From the NCBI GenBank assembly GCA_964464595.1, contig CAYXGW010000007.1, positions 1 through 64,000 on the forward strand: a stretch of DNA of 64,000 bases, given 5' to 3'. The stretch comes from JADFJB01 sp964464595 (GTDB lineage Bacteria; Zhuqueibacterota; JdFR-76; DREG01). The first letter of the stretch is position 1. Each line of letters begins with the position of its first letter. The notes under the pieces were generated by a model that saw nothing but the letters and a program-made list of their open reading frames with translations, had not been told where the DNA came from and made no database searches. The translations under genes and the position numbers were made by a program. Of the stretch, positions 45,160-54,544 are shown in pieces.

Positions 45160-46956
45160 CTAATTCCCTTTCACATTACTTGCTATCAGGCTGAGCAGTG
45201 CAACACTGTTGTTTTGTAATTTTATTTCTTTTTCAAAACTTCGATCAAGTGAAATTAATCCTAATTCCCTTTCGACAAGATCAAGGTCATCTTGCTGCTG
45301 TAACTTCTTTATCTGATCTGAAGTTGGCGGTTTAGGTGACCCCATTTTTCTCCACAATGAAAAACCGTTACTATGGTCTTCATCGATTACAAATAGTTCA
45401 GATTTAAATGTTTCAAAAGGTAAATTTTTTATATTAATTTTTATTGGAAAACTTTGTTTTTTATTATTTCTTCTATCGTTTTCATCAATATGATATAGAA
45501 GTATATGAATGGATTCATCACCTGATTTTGTTGCTATTGCATGGAGCGGATCCCCAAAACTAGTTCCTTCAACTTTTACTTGCGTCGAGTCTAATCTAGA
45601 TAAAGCATCAAATGCATTAAATACCGGGCGTTTCACAATTGTTCGAGGTGATGGATTGTTTTTATTGCCAAAAGCTGTGGCTAATCCAAAATGTTTATCA
45701 AAATTAGGAGGAATTGGCAGTGTCCAAAAATACATCATATCCGGAATGTATTCTTTACCCTCGCGATCGCCAAGGTAGAGAATGCCATCAACAAGCTTAA
45801 CTACCCAACTTGCAACATATCGAGTATTAAGCCAAGGCTTTGGTAAAGTCGAGGGCCCATATTCGGTAATAATAAAATCTGTACTATTTGCAATAGTTTT
45901 GTTTTGACGCTTTACCCCATCGACAAACATTTTAATCATATTTAAGATTTTATCCTCAATATTTCCATAACAATGTCTGGAAAGGAAATCTATACGGGTT
46001 CCTTTTTCCCCTGTCGCAAAATTCTTTCCGGAAACAAGATGTGGAAACCATCTATTTATAAATAGCTCTATATCTCCTGCTATTGCCGGGCCACCAATCT
46101 TAATCCGTTTTTCTGCGGCAATAGCCCCTTCAATAGAATAGTCATATAATTTAAAATATTCTTTGTTATTACCGCGGTATGGATAGCGTTTTTTGTTTGG
46201 ATGGTCAATCCAGAAAAAATGCGGAAGATCCGGTTCATTCCAAACTTCGAAATACCATTGGCTAATCTCGTCAGATCCGTAGCGCGTCTTTAGATGATCG
46301 ACCACATTGAAAATAATCTCTTGCCATTTTTCATAATCATTTGGTGGTGAAACGTTAGCATAACTCCAGGGATTTTTCTTTTTTAATCTGGAAGCAATCG
46401 CACTAGGCATGTAAGTGAATGACACCAATGGTTTCAAATTATTAGATAAAAACAAATCAAAAACTTCATCTACAATCTGCCAATTATAGATAGGTTCTTT
46501 ATTGTCCAATTCTTTATAAACATGGCCAGCAGAGTTATCTTTAGATTGTATATGCCATTTATCGCTTAACATACCTTTAGAATGTGCAGACTGGAAGACT
46601 GGACGCACCTTATTCATTTCACCGATTAGATTAAAGTAGGCTCTATTGTACGGTTTTAATGTTCCATCCTTAAAAGAATCATGACCGAGACCTTGCCAAA
46701 ATTTATTGAGTTTTCCCAATTCATTTGTGAAGTCAATGTAAAATTCCGCTTCTTTCATTAATTCATTTTTATTTAGATTTCCTATTCCGGAGTCTAAATT
46801 TAAGAATTGAGACATCTTGGCTTTATTATTTTTTAACATTCCATATAATTCAGGATTCTGCTTTATCTTAGCCTTTATTGAATCTTTAAATACGAATATG
46901 GAAATTCCACAAACAATTAGAACTAAAATTACAATGATTAATGATTTCTTGAGCAT
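45160..46956 (-). CDS. GH39-like glycoside hydrolase, membrane-anchored
   Basis: 598 residues with one N-terminal helix (5-25) that probably tethers a periplasmic TIM-barrel enzyme. The GH39 signatures are present: the acid/base Glu in FEVWNEPDLPHFFW (about 240) and the probable nucleophile Glu in FIITEYGPST (about 363). GH39 enzymes are beta-xylosidases or alpha-iduronidases; placed among exopolysaccharide genes, this one may trim or release the polymer, as the GH39 PslG does in Pseudomonas. GAGGTAG precedes the ATG. The gene lies 7 bases after one GT4 gene and 8 bases before the next, tightly embedded in the string. Confidence 0.85.
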   Translation of the reverse strand: MLKKSLIIVILVLIVCGISIFVFKDSIKAKIKQNPELYGMLKNNKAKMSQFLNLDSGIGNLNKNELMKEAEFYIDFTNELGKLNKFWQGLGHDSFKDGTLKPYNRAYFNLIGEMNKVRPVFQSAHSKGMLSDKWHIQSKDNSAGHVYKELDNKEPIYNWQIVDEVFDLFLSNNLKPLVSFTYMPSAIASRLKKKNPWSYANVSPPNDYEKWQEIIFNVVDHLKTRYGSDEISQWYFEVWNEPDLPHFFWIDHPNKKRYPYRGNNKEYFKLYDYSIEGAIAAEKRIKIGGPAIAGDIELFINRWFPHLVSGKNFATGEKGTRIDFLSRHCYGNIEDKILNMIKMFVDGVKRQNKTIANSTDFIITEYGPSTLPKPWLNTRYVASWVVKLVDGILYLGDREGKEYIPDMMYFWTLPIPPNFDKHFGLATAFGNKNNPSPRTIVKRPVFNAFDALSRLDSTQVKVEGTSFGDPLHAIATKSGDESIHILLYHIDENDRRNNKKQSFPIKINIKNLPFETFKSELFVIDEDHSNGFSLWRKMGSPKPPTSDQIKKLQQQDDLDLVERELGLISLDRSFEKEIKLQNNSVALLSLIASNVKGN

Positions 46957-46963
46957 TTCTACC

Positions 46964-48151
46964 TCATCTTTTTACTAAAACTTCTTCAAAAACTGTTGAC
47001 ATTTTTTCAGCAACTCGATCCCAATTCCACTCTCTTTGAGAGTCAATTCTTGCACTTTGTCCTAATCTCTTTCTCAATTTCTCTGATGAAACCAACTTAC
47101 TGACTTTCTGGTAGAGTTCTCCAGGTATCTCTGGATCAAATAAATAACCATTTTCCCCCTCCTTAATTACCTCTGCTATTTGTCCAACTCTAGTTGCCAC
47201 AATTGCCTTCCCAGCCGCCATATACTCAAACAGTTTCATTGATGACGCATAAAAGAAATCGAATTTTGGATACGGGGCCAAAACAATATCCATACAAGAA
47301 AGATATTTTGGAATATCTTCATGTGGTACAAAACCGGCAAGAATAAATCTATCTGCATCTCCATCCTTATGAAAGTGCTCACGAAAAAAATCCATATTTT
47401 CTTGACTTCCAATCATTAAAAAAGTGACAGATGGATATTCCTTCATTAATTGATGCATAGTTTTGTTTAGAACTTCAATTCCAGTCCATCCAACTCCCGC
47501 ACCTACCCAGCCAATAACAATCTTATCCTTCAATTTATACTTTGCACGAAAATCCAAGTTGGGCTCCATGTTTTTATATTTTTGAATATTGGCCGCGTTT
47601 GTAATCATGTGGATCTTTTCACGTTGTATCCCAAGATTCACATAATAGTCAGTTAATTGATTAGACTGTGTAATAACAGCATCAGCTTGCTTAAGGACTG
47701 CTACTTCTAGTTTCAAAGATAGATTACCCAGCTTGAATGCATCGCGAGCGTAAAAATTTACCCACTCATGAGTTGGCGGACAATCTGCTTCAATTACTAG
47801 GGGGATATTAAACCATTTAGACAAAAGCACACAAGAAAAAATACCATACTCCAAGCGCGAGAAAATTATATCAGGCTTGTTTTGCTTTAATAATATATAT
47901 TCTTGAATAAGATGTTTTATATTAACTAAATACCTTTTTGATTCACGAAGATATTTCTGTATGAGTGCATGTGTATTTTTTTTTATTACGCTTTGGTTAT
48001 TATTTGATTTATGCGGTTGAGGTGTACGCCATTCTAGGGTTACATCGTAACCTTGTCTGCGCAAACCTTCTACAAACTCTATGCCCTTAATTGCAGAACC
48101 TGCAGAAATACCTTCTATATCCCATAAATAATTGAAATAACTTATTTTCAT
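46964..48151 (-). CDS. GT4 family glycosyltransferase
   Basis: 395-residue GT-B enzyme. The N-terminal half contains the acceptor-side loop with GISAGSAIKGIEFVEGLRRQ. The donor side has IGWVGAGVGWTG and SSMKLFEYMAAGKAIVATRVG, the E-x7-E region in which the first acidic residue is replaced by Ser, a common GT4 variation. It presumably acts in assembly of the same repeat unit as its neighbours. It follows the secreted TIM-barrel/golvesin gene by 31 bases. The ribosome binding site is weak. Sugar specificity cannot be read from the sequence. Confidence 0.9.
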   Translation of the reverse strand: MKISYFNYLWDIEGISAGSAIKGIEFVEGLRRQGYDVTLEWRTPQPHKSNNNQSVIKKNTHALIQKYLRESKRYLVNIKHLIQEYILLKQNKPDIIFSRLEYGIFSCVLLSKWFNIPLVIEADCPPTHEWVNFYARDAFKLGNLSLKLEVAVLKQADAVITQSNQLTDYYVNLGIQREKIHMITNAANIQKYKNMEPNLDFRAKYKLKDKIVIGWVGAGVGWTGIEVLNKTMHQLMKEYPSVTFLMIGSQENMDFFREHFHKDGDADRFILAGFVPHEDIPKYLSCMDIVLAPYPKFDFFYASSMKLFEYMAAGKAIVATRVGQIAEVIKEGENGYLFDPEIPGELYQKVSKLVSSEKLRKRLGQSARIDSQREWNWDRVAEKMSTVFEEVLVKR

Positions 48152-48182
48152 TATAACATCAATTGATTAAATTAACAAATAA

Positions 48183-50051
48183 TTAATTATTCTTAATTTT
48201 AATATTTTGAGGCGGCGCTGGTGGTGTTGAATCATTGCTCTGATTGTCTGATTTATAAACAAATTTAATTGCGTCCGCTATTACAATCCCGTTTGCACCT
48301 GCTGATTTAATAGCCACATAACTATTTGGACCTGTGGCAAAATGATAAACACCAAGACTATTCCATTTACCGAAATTGATCCTCTGATTTACCTGGATTG
48401 TTGTGGAGTCAGTTGCATATTTAATTTCATGAGATACATTAGATGCCGCATTGTTAGCATCAAGAGATACATGCCATTCAAAAATTTCATAGTTACCAGC
48501 CAATCCAATCGTAGGGGTATAAACTACTTTTTGGGTTCCTCCGGGAGATGCTGTTGCGAATGCAAAGGAGCCGGGGTTCCAATCACACCTCAATACATAA
48601 TAATTTGATCCAGGCGTTTTACACCCACTGTTAGCACCATGTTGGTTAAAGCCACCTGTTAAAATTGCTGCTTCACTATTCGGCGAAGTACCCATATCTA
48701 CGTTATCAATTATTATGTCCGATACAATCGTTGTTGGGGTTTTAAATAATAGAATTCCATCCCCTAATCTTGCAATTGCTCTACCTTTTATATAACGTTC
48801 TCCAAACAAATATACGCTATCAAACTTTTTTCCATTATTGAAAATTACATCCTGCCCACCTCTGAAACGAAAGTAAGGACCTCTATAACCCGGTAAAGAT
48901 CTTAAGTCAGCGTCCGTAGCATTTTTTGGTATCCCATCTGTACTAGCAAGAGCAGCCCCTTTTTCAAAGAACCGCGCCCAAAGACCTTCCCTGATTTGGA
49001 TTGGTCCACTAGTTGGCTTACCTAAACTGGCATCAAATTCATCATACCAATAACTCCAATAATGCTCATCTGCTTCATTACTCTGGAAGCTAAAATAGTG
49101 ATCGTTGAACATGGAAGTGACTAGACCATATCTCATCCCCTTATAATCATTTTTCGTATTTGAGGGAAGATTTGTTGCTTCAGTATGAGGAAAACCGTCA
49201 GCAACAACTGTCATGGGTTTAGCGGATGCAGCAGCAAATTTCCCATAATAATCCTTGTTAAAGTTATCGTCAAAATGTCCTCTCAATTTTTCCCTCACAA
49301 CGCCGTTACTTTGTTCAAACCCCCAATGATGTTCAGCTCCTGTGTTGATAATTAATAATTTATTAGGGCCCTTAGCATTTAACTTTTCTCTAATATTAAT
49401 CATAATCTCATCTACACCAGCCTGCCAATGTGAAATCCATTCGTCCTTGGAATATTCATTGTGATCATTAATCCCGTTATTATCAATGTCAACATCCATT
49501 CCAAATTCATGATCAGGATTGCTCCATTTATAAGACATGCCATAACCGCCCCAGACACCTATGCTACCCCAGCCGTCAAAATATTCCAGATCTGCCGTTT
49601 TCTCAAAATATTCTGCAAGATACTTCCTATAAGTTTTACCATTATAAGGGCCGCTTTCGGCGGGTGGCGCTTTATCGGAAAGATTCATCATTCTGAGATT
49701 ACCATACGAATGCAGAATATTTCCTTTAGAGTCTTTCAAAATCCAATCATTAGGTACATCTGGTATACCCCTGGCCGTGTTCCAATCAATAGTCCAAACA
49801 ACTACAATTTTGGGATTTAGTTGCTTAAGCTCTAGTAATCTATCAATATTTGTGTAGCGGTACGTAATTAAATCAAAGCGAGAATAAAAATCGCTTACCG
49901 CACCTGTAAATGTCATCCAACCAATTAGTGGATACTCATGTGATGGCAATTGTGCATTCACCGCCCCTCCTGCAATACAAAAATAAAGTAAATGTATATA
50001 GCTAATACCTTTTAATATTCTTAGTTTAAAACCTAACTTTAATTTCATCAT
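48183..50051 (-). CDS. Secreted TIM-barrel-like protein with golvesin-type C-terminal domain
   Basis: 622 residues; the signal peptide ends GGAVNAQ. The first two thirds look like a glycoside-hydrolase TIM barrel (KIVVVWTIDWNTARG, DGWGSIGVWGGYG, LIINTGAEHHWGF), without a family I can name with certainty. Residues about 460-600 match the golvesin C-terminal-like (carbohydrate-binding-type) domain, with GNYEIFEWHVS, INFGKWNSLGVYHF and GIVIADAIKFVYK. The tail is STPPAPPQNIKIKNN, an aborted Fn3-like strand resembling the tail of the 594-residue protein. It is the first gene after the sigma-54-type promoter at 50203, so it probably leads an operon that includes the next four genes. Likely binds or processes the surface polysaccharide. 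Confidence 0.82.
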   Translation of the reverse strand: MMKLKLGFKLRILKGISYIHLLYFCIAGGAVNAQLPSHEYPLIGWMTFTGAVSDFYSRFDLITYRYTNIDRLLELKQLNPKIVVVWTIDWNTARGIPDVPNDWILKDSKGNILHSYGNLRMMNLSDKAPPAESGPYNGKTYRKYLAEYFEKTADLEYFDGWGSIGVWGGYGMSYKWSNPDHEFGMDVDIDNNGINDHNEYSKDEWISHWQAGVDEIMINIREKLNAKGPNKLLIINTGAEHHWGFEQSNGVVREKLRGHFDDNFNKDYYGKFAAASAKPMTVVADGFPHTEATNLPSNTKNDYKGMRYGLVTSMFNDHYFSFQSNEADEHYWSYWYDEFDASLGKPTSGPIQIREGLWARFFEKGAALASTDGIPKNATDADLRSLPGYRGPYFRFRGGQDVIFNNGKKFDSVYLFGERYIKGRAIARLGDGILLFKTPTTIVSDIIIDNVDMGTSPNSEAAILTGGFNQHGANSGCKTPGSNYYVLRCDWNPGSFAFATASPGGTQKVVYTPTIGLAGNYEIFEWHVSLDANNAASNVSHEIKYATDSTTIQVNQRINFGKWNSLGVYHFATGPNSYVAIKSAGANGIVIADAIKFVYKSDNQSNDSTPPAPPQNIKIKNN

Positions 50052-50202
50052 ACTACCCTAATTAATCTTGAATGAAATACTTAAATTCTTTTGTTAAAAC
50101 CCGTAAAGAATTTCAATCCTGTAATTGAATTTTGATCTTGCATTACAAACTTGTAATGTTTAATTGTTTAGCATTTTAATTTGACAACTTGTACTAGAAT
50201 TG

Positions 50203-50218
50203 TGCAAAAGTAATGCCA
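50203..50218 (-). promoter_or_regulatory. Candidate sigma-54 (-24/-12) promoter
   Basis: On the minus strand TGGCATTACTTTTGCA places GG (50217-50216) and GC (50205-50204) ten bases apart, fitting the RpoN consensus closely and differing from the 14067-14083 element by only a few bases. The transcript would start near 50192, leaving a leader of about 140 nt before the ATG at 50051. It would drive the TIM-barrel/golvesin gene and the four genes that follow at gaps of 7-31 bases. Confidence 0.7.
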
Positions 50219-50275
50219 CATCCTTAATACCATTTAATAACGGACTTCAAGATTATCTATTTCTTTAAAAGGTAC

Positions 50276-50597
50276 TTATTTAAAAGACTCATCCGTATAC
50301 TCATTCTCATTAGATTCTTGATTTTTAACAAGATAGTTGCCAATTGCCAGATAATCTAAATGTTATTGTAAAAAAAACATACAACATCTTGCGGTGTACA
50401 AACTATAAGCTCTTCATGCACATTGAAGTTTATATTTACTAGAGAAGTATTCCTGTAATTTTATGATATTCTTTAGGATCTGTATTATGGTACAGAATGG
50501 ATCGATTACCAAGAAATCTTGACCCAAGTTCCATACGTCCATTGAGCAGAAATGTACCATCCAAAATTTTAATTAAGTTGCTCTACCTTGGATTGGA
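50276..50597 (-). pseudogene. Decayed carbamoyltransferase (NodU/CmcH-like) C-terminal fragment
   Basis: Three reading frames together spell the C-terminal landmarks of carbamoyltransferases. FGWYISAQ runs into GRMELGSRFLGNRSIL (family GRMEFGPRALGNRSIL), then after a deletion come TGILL and INFNVHEELIVCTPQD (family LNTSFNVHGEPIVCTPED), and finally DYLAIGNYLVKNQES. Stops and at least three frameshifts separate these pieces, and about 100 residues between the first and second blocks are gone. Nothing of the N-terminal kinase-like fold remains. The locus therefore once had a gene that carbamoylated a sugar or small molecule. Confidence 0.87.
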
Positions 50598-50609
50598 GAG
50601 TCCCAAATT

Positions 50610-51941
50610 TCAATTTTTTAAATTGCTCAACTCCTTGGCAATCCTTTCGAAATAATTTAGAGAAAATATCACAGCTATGGCCATCCAAAAATAGAGTTGA
50701 ACTCCGTAATTAATCCAAAAATCCGGACCAGGAATACTGGCAATTATAAATGCCACAAAAGATGCGACAAAACCATGTGAATAATTCTTTACAAAATCTA
50801 TTTTTGATCGATATGCTTTTCTGATTAATTTCATATATTCCAACATAAACCAAATGAACAAAAGAAACCCGGGTATGCCAACTTCTGATGATATAAGAAT
50901 ATAAAGATTATGAACAAATGTTTGAGCCCCATAATAATGCTGGTTAGCGTAACCAACCCCCAAAAGATAATGTTGTTTGACTACAGCTATACCTTCTTGT
51001 TCCAAACCTTGCCGGCCTTCTAATATCTGCTCTTGATCATCAAAAAATACGCGGTTAATAATAACGTCTCCAAACTTAATAGCCCCTACGGCGCCAAAAC
51101 CCAAGGCCAGAACCAAAAACCCTGTCGCATATATTTTTGTTTTGCTTTTCTTGGTTAAAAGATCCAAAAATATCATTACACAAATTCCGATTGCTAACCC
51201 AATCCAGGAACCGCGATTGTAAGTGGTAATTAAAGCTATGCTGCCAAAGAGGGTGGAGATCGAACAGATATAAAATAAAATTCGGTCCTTATTTGCTAAA
51301 CCCGAAATTGCCCCCCTAATGACAATAGGTATTAATATTAAGTTAAACATTCCCAAATGGTTTGGATGCCGGTAGGTACCCCGTGACCGCCAGAACAAAT
51401 GAGTTCTAATATCATCAATAACACCAAAAGTTATACCCATAAATTTAAATTGAATCAACGCTAATATAGATTGTCCGATAATCGCAAAAGCCAGAAAAAT
51501 TATTAGATATCGAAAGTCATTTGGGGTTTTAATCGAATAAATAATTGTAATAAAAAACAACATATCTATTATAAACCGCGCCGGCCCTTGCCTGGCGCTA
51601 TTCGGATCAATGGCTACAGAAACGGAAAAAATACTCCACAAAATTAATAAACACCATGGAATTAGAATGCGTAAATACGGCTTCCAATATTTTATAGAAA
51701 CCTTCTTACCATTTAAATTCCAAATTAATAAAGCCAAAAATACAAAATGAAACAGTCGAATATCCATTCTTATAAATTCGAGCCATACGCCTCCCTGCCA
51801 TGCAGCAATAAATATACTTATAGCAAGCAGTATTCGTCTACGATTTGGAAAAATCAGAATTGCCATTCCAATTATTCCAAAACTCAGAATCATAAATGCT
51901 AATTGACCAAAAGGAAATAAAGGTGGTAAATAATTGCTCAT
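50610..51941 (-). CDS. O-antigen ligase/polymerase family membrane protein
   Basis: 443 residues, 11-12 helices, with a large periplasmic loop near residues 275-355. The Wzy_C/WaaL family pattern is present: TTYNRGSWIGLAIG at a helix start and, after the loop, FVHNLYILISSEVGIPG (His-Asn in the conserved position). Such proteins polymerise lipid-linked repeat units or ligate the glycan to an acceptor. The start lies 3 bases after the stop of the GT39 gene, indicating translational coupling. Which of the two activities applies cannot be decided from sequence, but its place next to flippases and many glycosyltransferases favours a Wzy-type polymerase. Confidence 0.88.
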   Translation of the reverse strand: MSNYLPPLFPFGQLAFMILSFGIIGMAILIFPNRRRILLAISIFIAAWQGGVWLEFIRMDIRLFHFVFLALLIWNLNGKKVSIKYWKPYLRILIPWCLLILWSIFSVSVAIDPNSARQGPARFIIDMLFFITIIYSIKTPNDFRYLIIFLAFAIIGQSILALIQFKFMGITFGVIDDIRTHLFWRSRGTYRHPNHLGMFNLILIPIVIRGAISGLANKDRILFYICSISTLFGSIALITTYNRGSWIGLAIGICVMIFLDLLTKKSKTKIYATGFLVLALGFGAVGAIKFGDVIINRVFFDDQEQILEGRQGLEQEGIAVVKQHYLLGVGYANQHYYGAQTFVHNLYILISSEVGIPGFLLFIWFMLEYMKLIRKAYRSKIDFVKNYSHGFVASFVAFIIASIPGPDFWINYGVQLYFWMAIAVIFSLNYFERIAKELSNLKN

Positions 51942-51944
51942 AAT

Positions 51945-53645
51945 TTATATTTCTTTTGAAGTCTTCAAATGATTAATAAATCCGGATTTTTCTATCTGAA
52001 CTTTAAAAATAATTGTTTTATAACCCGTTGCATCAACTTTGTTGTAGATTCTTTCAAGTCCCGGAATGTGTTCTGTTGTTTCAAATAAAGATTCAAGCCT
52101 GGGCATATCATACCGGTATCTTTCATTCAGCACAATATAATTAACACCGCGGTTTTTTGCATAGGCCACAACACGGTCTATTTCATGATCTGGAATGGTT
52201 ACCGATTCTTTAATTTCGAAATTGTTTACATAAATATCAATGGAATGATAAAAACTCATAATAACTTTTTTGCCAGGCATATTAGTGTTTAACCAATTAC
52301 CTGCTATTTTTTGTTCGATTGGTGGTGTCCAATAATCCCGGGAATAGGGGTCCCTAGAAAGAATTTTACCCATCTCCGGGACAAAACTGAGTACTAGAAC
52401 AATCGATATTAAACTAAAACCAGCAAGCAGTTTAACATTTTTGTTTGTTGTTACAGCCAATTTATTCAAGGGTTCATACTCGCATAATTTCCTATAAACA
52501 TTTACACCGCCATTGGCGATCCATATCGCACAAATTGGAAAAAGAGGAGTCAAATATCTTTCGGTTATATGGAACGACGGAATTAAAAGAAACCAAAAGA
52601 ATATGATAAATGACAATAAATAAATTATTTTCCATCCTTGAGACTTCTCCCAAGAGACGCCTAATAAACCAATCCCAAGTAGCAACATGGGCAATGTTGT
52701 AAACAATTGCGGAATTGACCTCTTAAGCATGGAATACAGATTCTTAATATATTTTACTAAAAACGAACTGAGTTTTAAACCGCTGCCTTTGTTTAAACTG
52801 TTTTTATTTATGGTTAAAAAATTACCAACATGATAAATTTGATCAAACGCAATCGACTGATTTTGATCGTCCAGCGTACGGAACGGATCAGTATCGTGGT
52901 CGCCGGTTGATGATTCGAATTGAAAATTTGCAGCGGCTTTGGAACTAATTGTCCACACCCCTGTTTCCATTTTGAGATAAAGTACATAAGGCAAAGCCAC
53001 AACAATGAAAGCCAACATAAAAGAAACACCAATTACAAGTTTGTTTAGATGTGTTTTAAATGCTATTTTTAATATAACCCAGGTTACAATCACACAAAAA
53101 AAACCCAAACTTTTGGGATGGTTCAGATACAATAACCCGGTTAATACTCCGGATAAAATGGCATATTTAAGGGAATAGTGTTCTAATAATTTCATGCCAA
53201 AATAGATTGCAAACGTCGCCATAAGCATGGTAACAGGTTCGGTAAGGACCTGCGTTGATTGATAAGCAATTGGAGGGTAAAAAGAAATAAAACACGCAGC
53301 AACGAAACCAATTGTTTCATTAAACATATCTTTAGCTAGCAAATAAACTGGAATAACAACAAAGCTCCCCGCTATTATCGTTGCCAACCTGCCTGCAAAA
53401 ATATAGTCATCGAAGATCATAGTTGTAATAGAAATAAGCCCTGGCAGTAGCGGCGTCCAATAAGGATGAAATATTTCAGCCAACCCATTCATACTACCAC
53501 TAATGCCTAATTTCAAATAGTTAATTTCATCAAATGCTGGAACTAACCGAAATTTGATCAGCAGTAAACGGAACAGAAATCCAGCTACAACTAAAGCTGA
53601 TAGTATCTTAATTTGTTTATTTGATTTCAATAAATGAATACTCAA
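51945..53645 (-). CDS. GT39-type (ArnT/PMT-like) membrane glycosyltransferase
   Basis: 566 residues with about 10-11 helices up to residue 430 and a C-terminal soluble domain. The catalytic acidic pair sits in the first periplasmic loop (VPAFDEINYLKLG, about 36-42), as in ArnT and protein O-mannosyltransferases, which use polyprenyl-phosphate sugars as donors outside the membrane. The only start ahead of this motif is a TTG at 53645; no ATG occurs before residue 50, and there is no clear ribosome binding site, so the exact start is uncertain. It is followed with a 3-base gap by the ligase/polymerase gene, suggesting that they modify and polymerise the same lipid-linked glycan. Confidence 0.83.
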   Translation of the reverse strand: MSIHLLKSNKQIKILSALVVAGFLFRLLLIKFRLVPAFDEINYLKLGISGSMNGLAEIFHPYWTPLLPGLISITTMIFDDYIFAGRLATIIAGSFVVIPVYLLAKDMFNETIGFVAACFISFYPPIAYQSTQVLTEPVTMLMATFAIYFGMKLLEHYSLKYAILSGVLTGLLYLNHPKSLGFFCVIVTWVILKIAFKTHLNKLVIGVSFMLAFIVVALPYVLYLKMETGVWTISSKAAANFQFESSTGDHDTDPFRTLDDQNQSIAFDQIYHVGNFLTINKNSLNKGSGLKLSSFLVKYIKNLYSMLKRSIPQLFTTLPMLLLGIGLLGVSWEKSQGWKIIYLLSFIIFFWFLLIPSFHITERYLTPLFPICAIWIANGGVNVYRKLCEYEPLNKLAVTTNKNVKLLAGFSLISIVLVLSFVPEMGKILSRDPYSRDYWTPPIEQKIAGNWLNTNMPGKKVIMSFYHSIDIYVNNFEIKESVTIPDHEIDRVVAYAKNRGVNYIVLNERYRYDMPRLESLFETTEHIPGLERIYNKVDATGYKTIIFKVQIEKSGFINHLKTSKEI

Positions 53646-53673
53646 CTGGTTAAATCTGGATTTGTGGTTTGCT

Positions 53674-54519
53674 TTATGATGAGCTATAAATTTTACGAAG
53701 CATTTTCATATTTCCCGAAAACCATCCTTGTGAAATACAAATGCTATCATGAAATTGAAAGGAAACCAAACGAGTCATACTTTGTAAAACCACCCAAATT
53801 GTATTCAATAGAAAAAATGCTAACAATTTATGTGGGTATGGTAAATAAACTTTCGACATTGCATAAGTACGATTCTGGACATGCATCCGAATGCGGTTGC
53901 CTTTTTTGTATCCTCTGTTTTTGTGGAAAATCACGATATCTTCAAAAAATTTAACCGGCCAGCCAGCTTTTTCAGACGTGATACATAAATTGCTATCTTC
54001 AAAATAATAAGGTATTTCCTCATCAAATCCATTTATTGATCGAAAGCAATCCCTTGGCACTACTAAATGGCATGAAGAGCCGACATTTGCTCTTTCCTGT
54101 TTGCATGAAATACTCCCTCCTATAAATGTTGCACGACGGGGACCAACTTCAACCTCCTTGTCGTAGAGATTCACTATTTTCCCAGCAATGATTTTTCTTG
54201 GAGAGGCCAATTTTTGAATTTTTACCGGCCAATCCTGTGGCACTTGGATATCGGAATCTAAAAATATATAGAATTCAGCTTCAAATTCATTTGCTGCTCT
54301 ATTCCGGCTTGCTGCAGGCCCACGTTGCGGATCATTTTGTAATAACTTTACCCGGGGAAATTCATCTTGCAGCATTTCAGCTGTTCCATCTGTAGAGCAA
54401 TCGTCGACCACAACCAATTCAAAACCCACATTCTCTTGAAGAAATTTCATCGAACGAATGGTTTCACGTAGGTCGTCTCTACGATTGAAGGATGGAATGA
54501 TGATTAAATATTTAGTCAT
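53674..54519 (-). CDS. GT2 family glycosyltransferase
   Basis: 281-residue GT-A fold. The N-terminus IIIPSFNRRDDLRETI and VVVDDCSTDGT are GT2 signatures, followed by the DxD-like FLDSDIQVP (metal and nucleotide-sugar binding) and, later, FDEEIPYYFEDSNLC, where the ED is the usual catalytic-base region. The C-terminal quarter has a hydrophobic helix that may attach it to the membrane. Inverting transfer of a sugar to the growing lipid-linked chain is expected. It follows the aldo/keto-reductase-like gene by 25 bases. No strong ribosome binding site precedes the ATG. Confidence 0.9.
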   Translation of the reverse strand: MTKYLIIIPSFNRRDDLRETIRSMKFLQENVGFELVVVDDCSTDGTAEMLQDEFPRVKLLQNDPQRGPAASRNRAANEFEAEFYIFLDSDIQVPQDWPVKIQKLASPRKIIAGKIVNLYDKEVEVGPRRATFIGGSISCKQERANVGSSCHLVVPRDCFRSINGFDEEIPYYFEDSNLCITSEKAGWPVKFFEDIVIFHKNRGYKKGNRIRMHVQNRTYAMSKVYLPYPHKLLAFFLLNTIWVVLQSMTRLVSFQFHDSICISQGWFSGNMKMLRKIYSSS

Positions 54520-54544
54520 TACAATTAATTGTTGTTCTTCGGCC

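Larger units (their letters stand above)
50052..50609. other. Intergenic region with promoter and carbamoyltransferase relic
   Basis: 558 bases between the O-antigen ligase gene and the secreted TIM-barrel gene. The half nearer the ligase (50276-50597) is a decayed carbamoyltransferase fragment, and the half nearer the TIM-barrel gene carries a sigma-54-type element; both are listed separately. No terminator with a T tract was seen. Confidence 0.6.

Noticed and set aside
50181..50200. TTGACA followed by TAGAAT on the plus strand as a sigma-70 promoter
   Set aside because: The spacing is only 8 bases and no plus-strand gene follows.
53634..53954. Plus-strand open frame of 106 codons
   Set aside because: It lies antisense to the GT2 gene 3' end and the GT39 start, has no ribosome binding site, and its translation is cysteine- and aromatic-rich in the way of shadow frames.
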